Part shown: positions 21,927 through 23,916 of the stretch, piece by piece
How the letters are laid out: each line of letters starts with the position of its first letter
How positions within the stretch are numbered: the first letter of the stretch is position 1
From: Bigelowiella natans CCMP2755
Taxonomy: Eukaryota > Cercozoa > Chlorarachniophyceae
DNA: 23,916 bases
Direction of reading: 5' to 3'
Assembly: GCA_000320545.1 (NCBI GenBank)
Contig: ADNK01000948.1
Location: 1-23,916, forward strand
Made by a program: the position numbers and the translations under genes
The notes under the pieces: generated by a model
Told to the model about the DNA's origin: nothing
Database searches by the model: none
Seen by the model: the letters and a program-made list of their open reading frames with translations, nothing else

Positions 21927-23871
21927 GATGGTCCTCACTGAAGTTGGTTCGAGGCACTGCGTTTCGTGCACTGCAAGTGTCTTGTTGCATTTTGGAGCTG
22001 CAGTTCTTCATCATTGTTCATTGTTCATTGTGGCTCCCAAAACAATGGATCATTGTGAACCTGGGACGGCATCGCGGCTCAGCATGCTCGAGCATGCCTG
22101 CATTTTGGTGCTCAAAACACGCTGCACTCCTCCGAAGACCATGTTCGCATCTGTCCACAATGGATCTGCAATGAGACAAACCGCAAGGTTCATTCTGCTC
22201 ATTCCGACCCGGTTTTGGCATGTCAGCGCGTTCGTGCTGCACTGCATCCTTTGCAGCTTCACCTGCTCGCACTTTGTCGTTTTCAATCGTGTGCACAACG
22301 AAGCCTGCACGCGCAAATTCGTGAAGTTCATGAGGAAACGAAGCCTGTTGAGCGATGGAAGCACAATTCTTTGTGTGCACCCAGGAGGTTGGCTCTCGTT
22401 TGCATCGCGTTTGTTTTGGGAAGACCTCCGCAAGTTTTTGCCAGAGTTTCCCCCACTCACGGAGCAATTCTCAAATCCAACAGATGGCCACAGAGATCTC
22501 TTCGATGTCAAACGCGAGGTCGTTCCACAATGGTTTTGCGCCGTTTGCACGAGGCATGCTCTTTTGAGAGCTCGACGCGTGGACTGCACGTTGTTTCCAG
22601 AGAACATGCCACGGAACAGCTGGGTTCGATCCCTTGAGATGCCACGTTTGCTGAACCAGAACTTGATCAGAGACACAATTGTCCGCATTTGGGACATCAA
22701 TGAAGATGAACACGTGGGAGAGCTCACAAGGCACCACACGAAGGAGGGCCAAAATGAATGGAAGTTGCGATGCATCACCAAAAACACCAGCACAAAGGCC
22801 AGATTGCAAACCCTGGCAAGATGATCGGTGGGGAGGGCTCCTGTGCCGTGGTCAGTGCACTTTGGTCAGCAGTGGTGCCGAGTCATGGACCGCAGAAAAA
22901 ATCACAGGAGACCAAAAGTGCTGGGCCCCAACCACGTTCGAACTTCTTCCCACCAGTGCAATCTTGAGACAAAATTCAAGTGGCCACCTGTTGGTTCTGA
23001 GAAGCTCAGGAGCTTCTTCACACACGTGCAGACACACATTGATTGAAGAACGTGGTGGATCGATGTGCCCACACCGTTGGACACGCGCAAGTTCATCATT
23101 TTTCTGCTTCGCATCCATTGCACACGCATGTGCGCACGTGAAGGCATGCAGTGACAGTGTTTTCGTGGCCAGCTTCAACCCATTGATCCTCAAAAACACC
23201 TTCAAGTTCAACGTGCATCCTGAGGAGTGTGTTCGCCGAATGCCAGATGGGTCTGTTGGTCACTTGTGCTGACAAGTTCAACAGGAATTTTGAATTCTTT
23301 CACGTCACACGTGCACATCGATGGTCGACAGCTCGTTTCCTTTCACTTGCTCAAGCACTTCACACGTGGTCGGCGGAAGAACGACGTTGTTGTCATCCAG
23401 GGGACGTGTGAGGATGCGCATGCCACAGCTTGCCACGTTGACGTGTGGCGGTGTCCACAACTGCATCAAACGTGCAACGAATGGCATGAACTTTCAATTG
23501 AGGGTCATTGAGCACACACCTGCGCGCCCACGCGCGCCCAGGTGCATGCTTTTTGCGTGCGTGTGCTGAAACTTCGCACGTCCGTGAAGCTGGTGTGCAC
23601 ACACCCTCACGAGCTTGCAAAACTTGTGGCACGCAAGTGCAAATGCGCCAGCGTGTTCGAAAGTGGCGGTGAGAAATTTTCAATTTTCGCCCGCTGGTGG
23701 GCGTTGAAAAGTGAGGTTTCAAGCTGAAATTCAAAAAAAAATCAAGTTTGAACCTCAAACAGGCTCCAGTGTGCTTCCAATGTCCAATTGCAACGATTGA
23801 GCGCGCCAGGCCGCACGCGCAAAGCACAGTTTGTTCGCAACCCACTCGTCACCGGGATCGATGCAGTTGTG
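21927..23871. other. 1,945-bp tract with no TpA dinucleotide
   Basis: Reading every line and line junction from 21927 to 23871, I find no TA step. The bounding ones are at 21925-21926 and 23872-23873. Since TA is its own reverse complement, the void holds for both strands. At equal base use about 120 would be expected. CpG, TpT and ApA are all present, so this is not simple GC richness; TpG and CpA look enriched. No gene is assigned to it. Confidence 0.9.
21928..22824 (+). CDS. Doubtful 298-codon open frame in the TpA void
   Basis: The frame is open from an ATG that directly follows a TAG. Its second half (about residues 115-298) has a protein-like mix of residues, with no domain I recognise. 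The same frame continues to 23727 broken only by TGA codons, at 22822, 23044, near 23150, near 23218, at 23509 and at 23725. A 247-codon frame is open on the opposite strand (22793-22050). Because the tract contains no TpA, long frames are expected by chance, so this is recorded only as a candidate or a decayed gene. Confidence 0.2.
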   Translation: MVLTEVGSRHCVSCTASVLLHFGAAVLHHCSLFIVAPKTMDHCEPGTASRLSMLEHACILVLKTRCTPPKTMFASVHNGSAMRQTARFILLIPTRFWHVSAFVLHCILCSFTCSHFVVFNRVHNEACTRKFVKFMRKRSLLSDGSTILCVHPGGWLSFASRLFWEDLRKFLPEFPPLTEQFSNPTDGHRDLFDVKREVVPQWFCAVCTRHALLRARRVDCTLFPENMPRNSWVRSLEMPRLLNQNLIRDTIVRIWDINEDEHVGELTRHHTKEGQNEWKLRCITKNTSTKARLQTLAR

Positions 23872-23908
23872 TAATCAAAGACATGACAGATCACTTCCTC
23901 AATGTGAG

Positions 23909-23916
23909 TTAGGGTT
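23909..23916 (+). other. Possible start of telomeric TTAGGG repeat
   Basis: The window ends in TTAGGGTT, one unit and the start of a second of the TTAGGG telomere repeat in the orientation expected for a right chromosome end. Only eight bases are visible, so chance cannot be excluded, but the adjacent degenerate tandem repeats suit a subtelomere. Confidence 0.35.

Noticed and set aside
22050-22793. 247-codon minus-strand open frame
   Set aside because: It lies antisense to another long frame in the TpA-free tract, where TAA and TAG cannot occur; its residue mix is not protein-like.
21928-23727. TGA recoding as an alternative genetic code
   Set aside because: The helicase, histone, receiver and phosphatase frames contain no internal TGA once spliced. 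The coiled-coil frame ends at TGA at 8455. TAA and TAG are absent here because TpA is absent.
1-23916. CRISPR arrays, rRNA or tRNA genes
   Set aside because: No regular repeat-spacer pattern was seen; the tandem triplets have no spacers. No cloverleaf or rRNA-like segment was recognised on either strand.

Overview
The window is nuclear DNA of an intron-rich, probably unicellular eukaryote, possibly an alga or other protist. It carries spliceosomal genes with GT-AG introns, a linker histone, a PP1-like phosphatase and a Upf1/IGHMBP2-type helicase. It also encodes a tandem-receiver response regulator, which argues against an animal. The right end stops in TTAGGGTT, so it may lie just inside a telomere. 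I cannot name the species.

Layout. 1-471: microsatellites, probably intron or 5' flank. 472-5776 (+): a PP1-family Ser/Thr phosphatase rebuilt from 13 exons, with introns full of (TAG)n, (CAT)n and (AT)n and a polyglutamine tail. 5777-7150: a TpG/CpA-rich, TpA-poor island with no gene. 7410-8995 (-): a tandem receiver protein and a coiled-coil protein that may be one spliced gene. 8996-10631: AT-rich spacer. 10632-11075 (+): histone H1. 11076-12466: spacer holding a second, milder island. 12467-20419 (-): an SF1B helicase rebuilt here as about 31 exons, many only 26-40 nt, with every splice phase closing. 20420-23916: a third island with degenerate tandem repeats, running to the putative telomere.

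The most unusual signal is in the third island. From 21927 to 23871 (1,945 bp) the dinucleotide TpA does not occur at all, on either strand, while TpG and CpA are common. The two inner islands show the same bias more weakly. The void also explains the overlapping long open frames there: without TpA there can be no TAA or TAG, so every stop is TGA. Aligned repeat copies differ at TA/TG positions, as expected if TpA is being converted to TpG/CpA or selected against.

The genes do not form an obvious pathway. They look like ordinary housekeeping and signalling genes separated by the biased islands. All exon models were built by hand from splice consensus, reading phase and family conservation, and have no transcript support.
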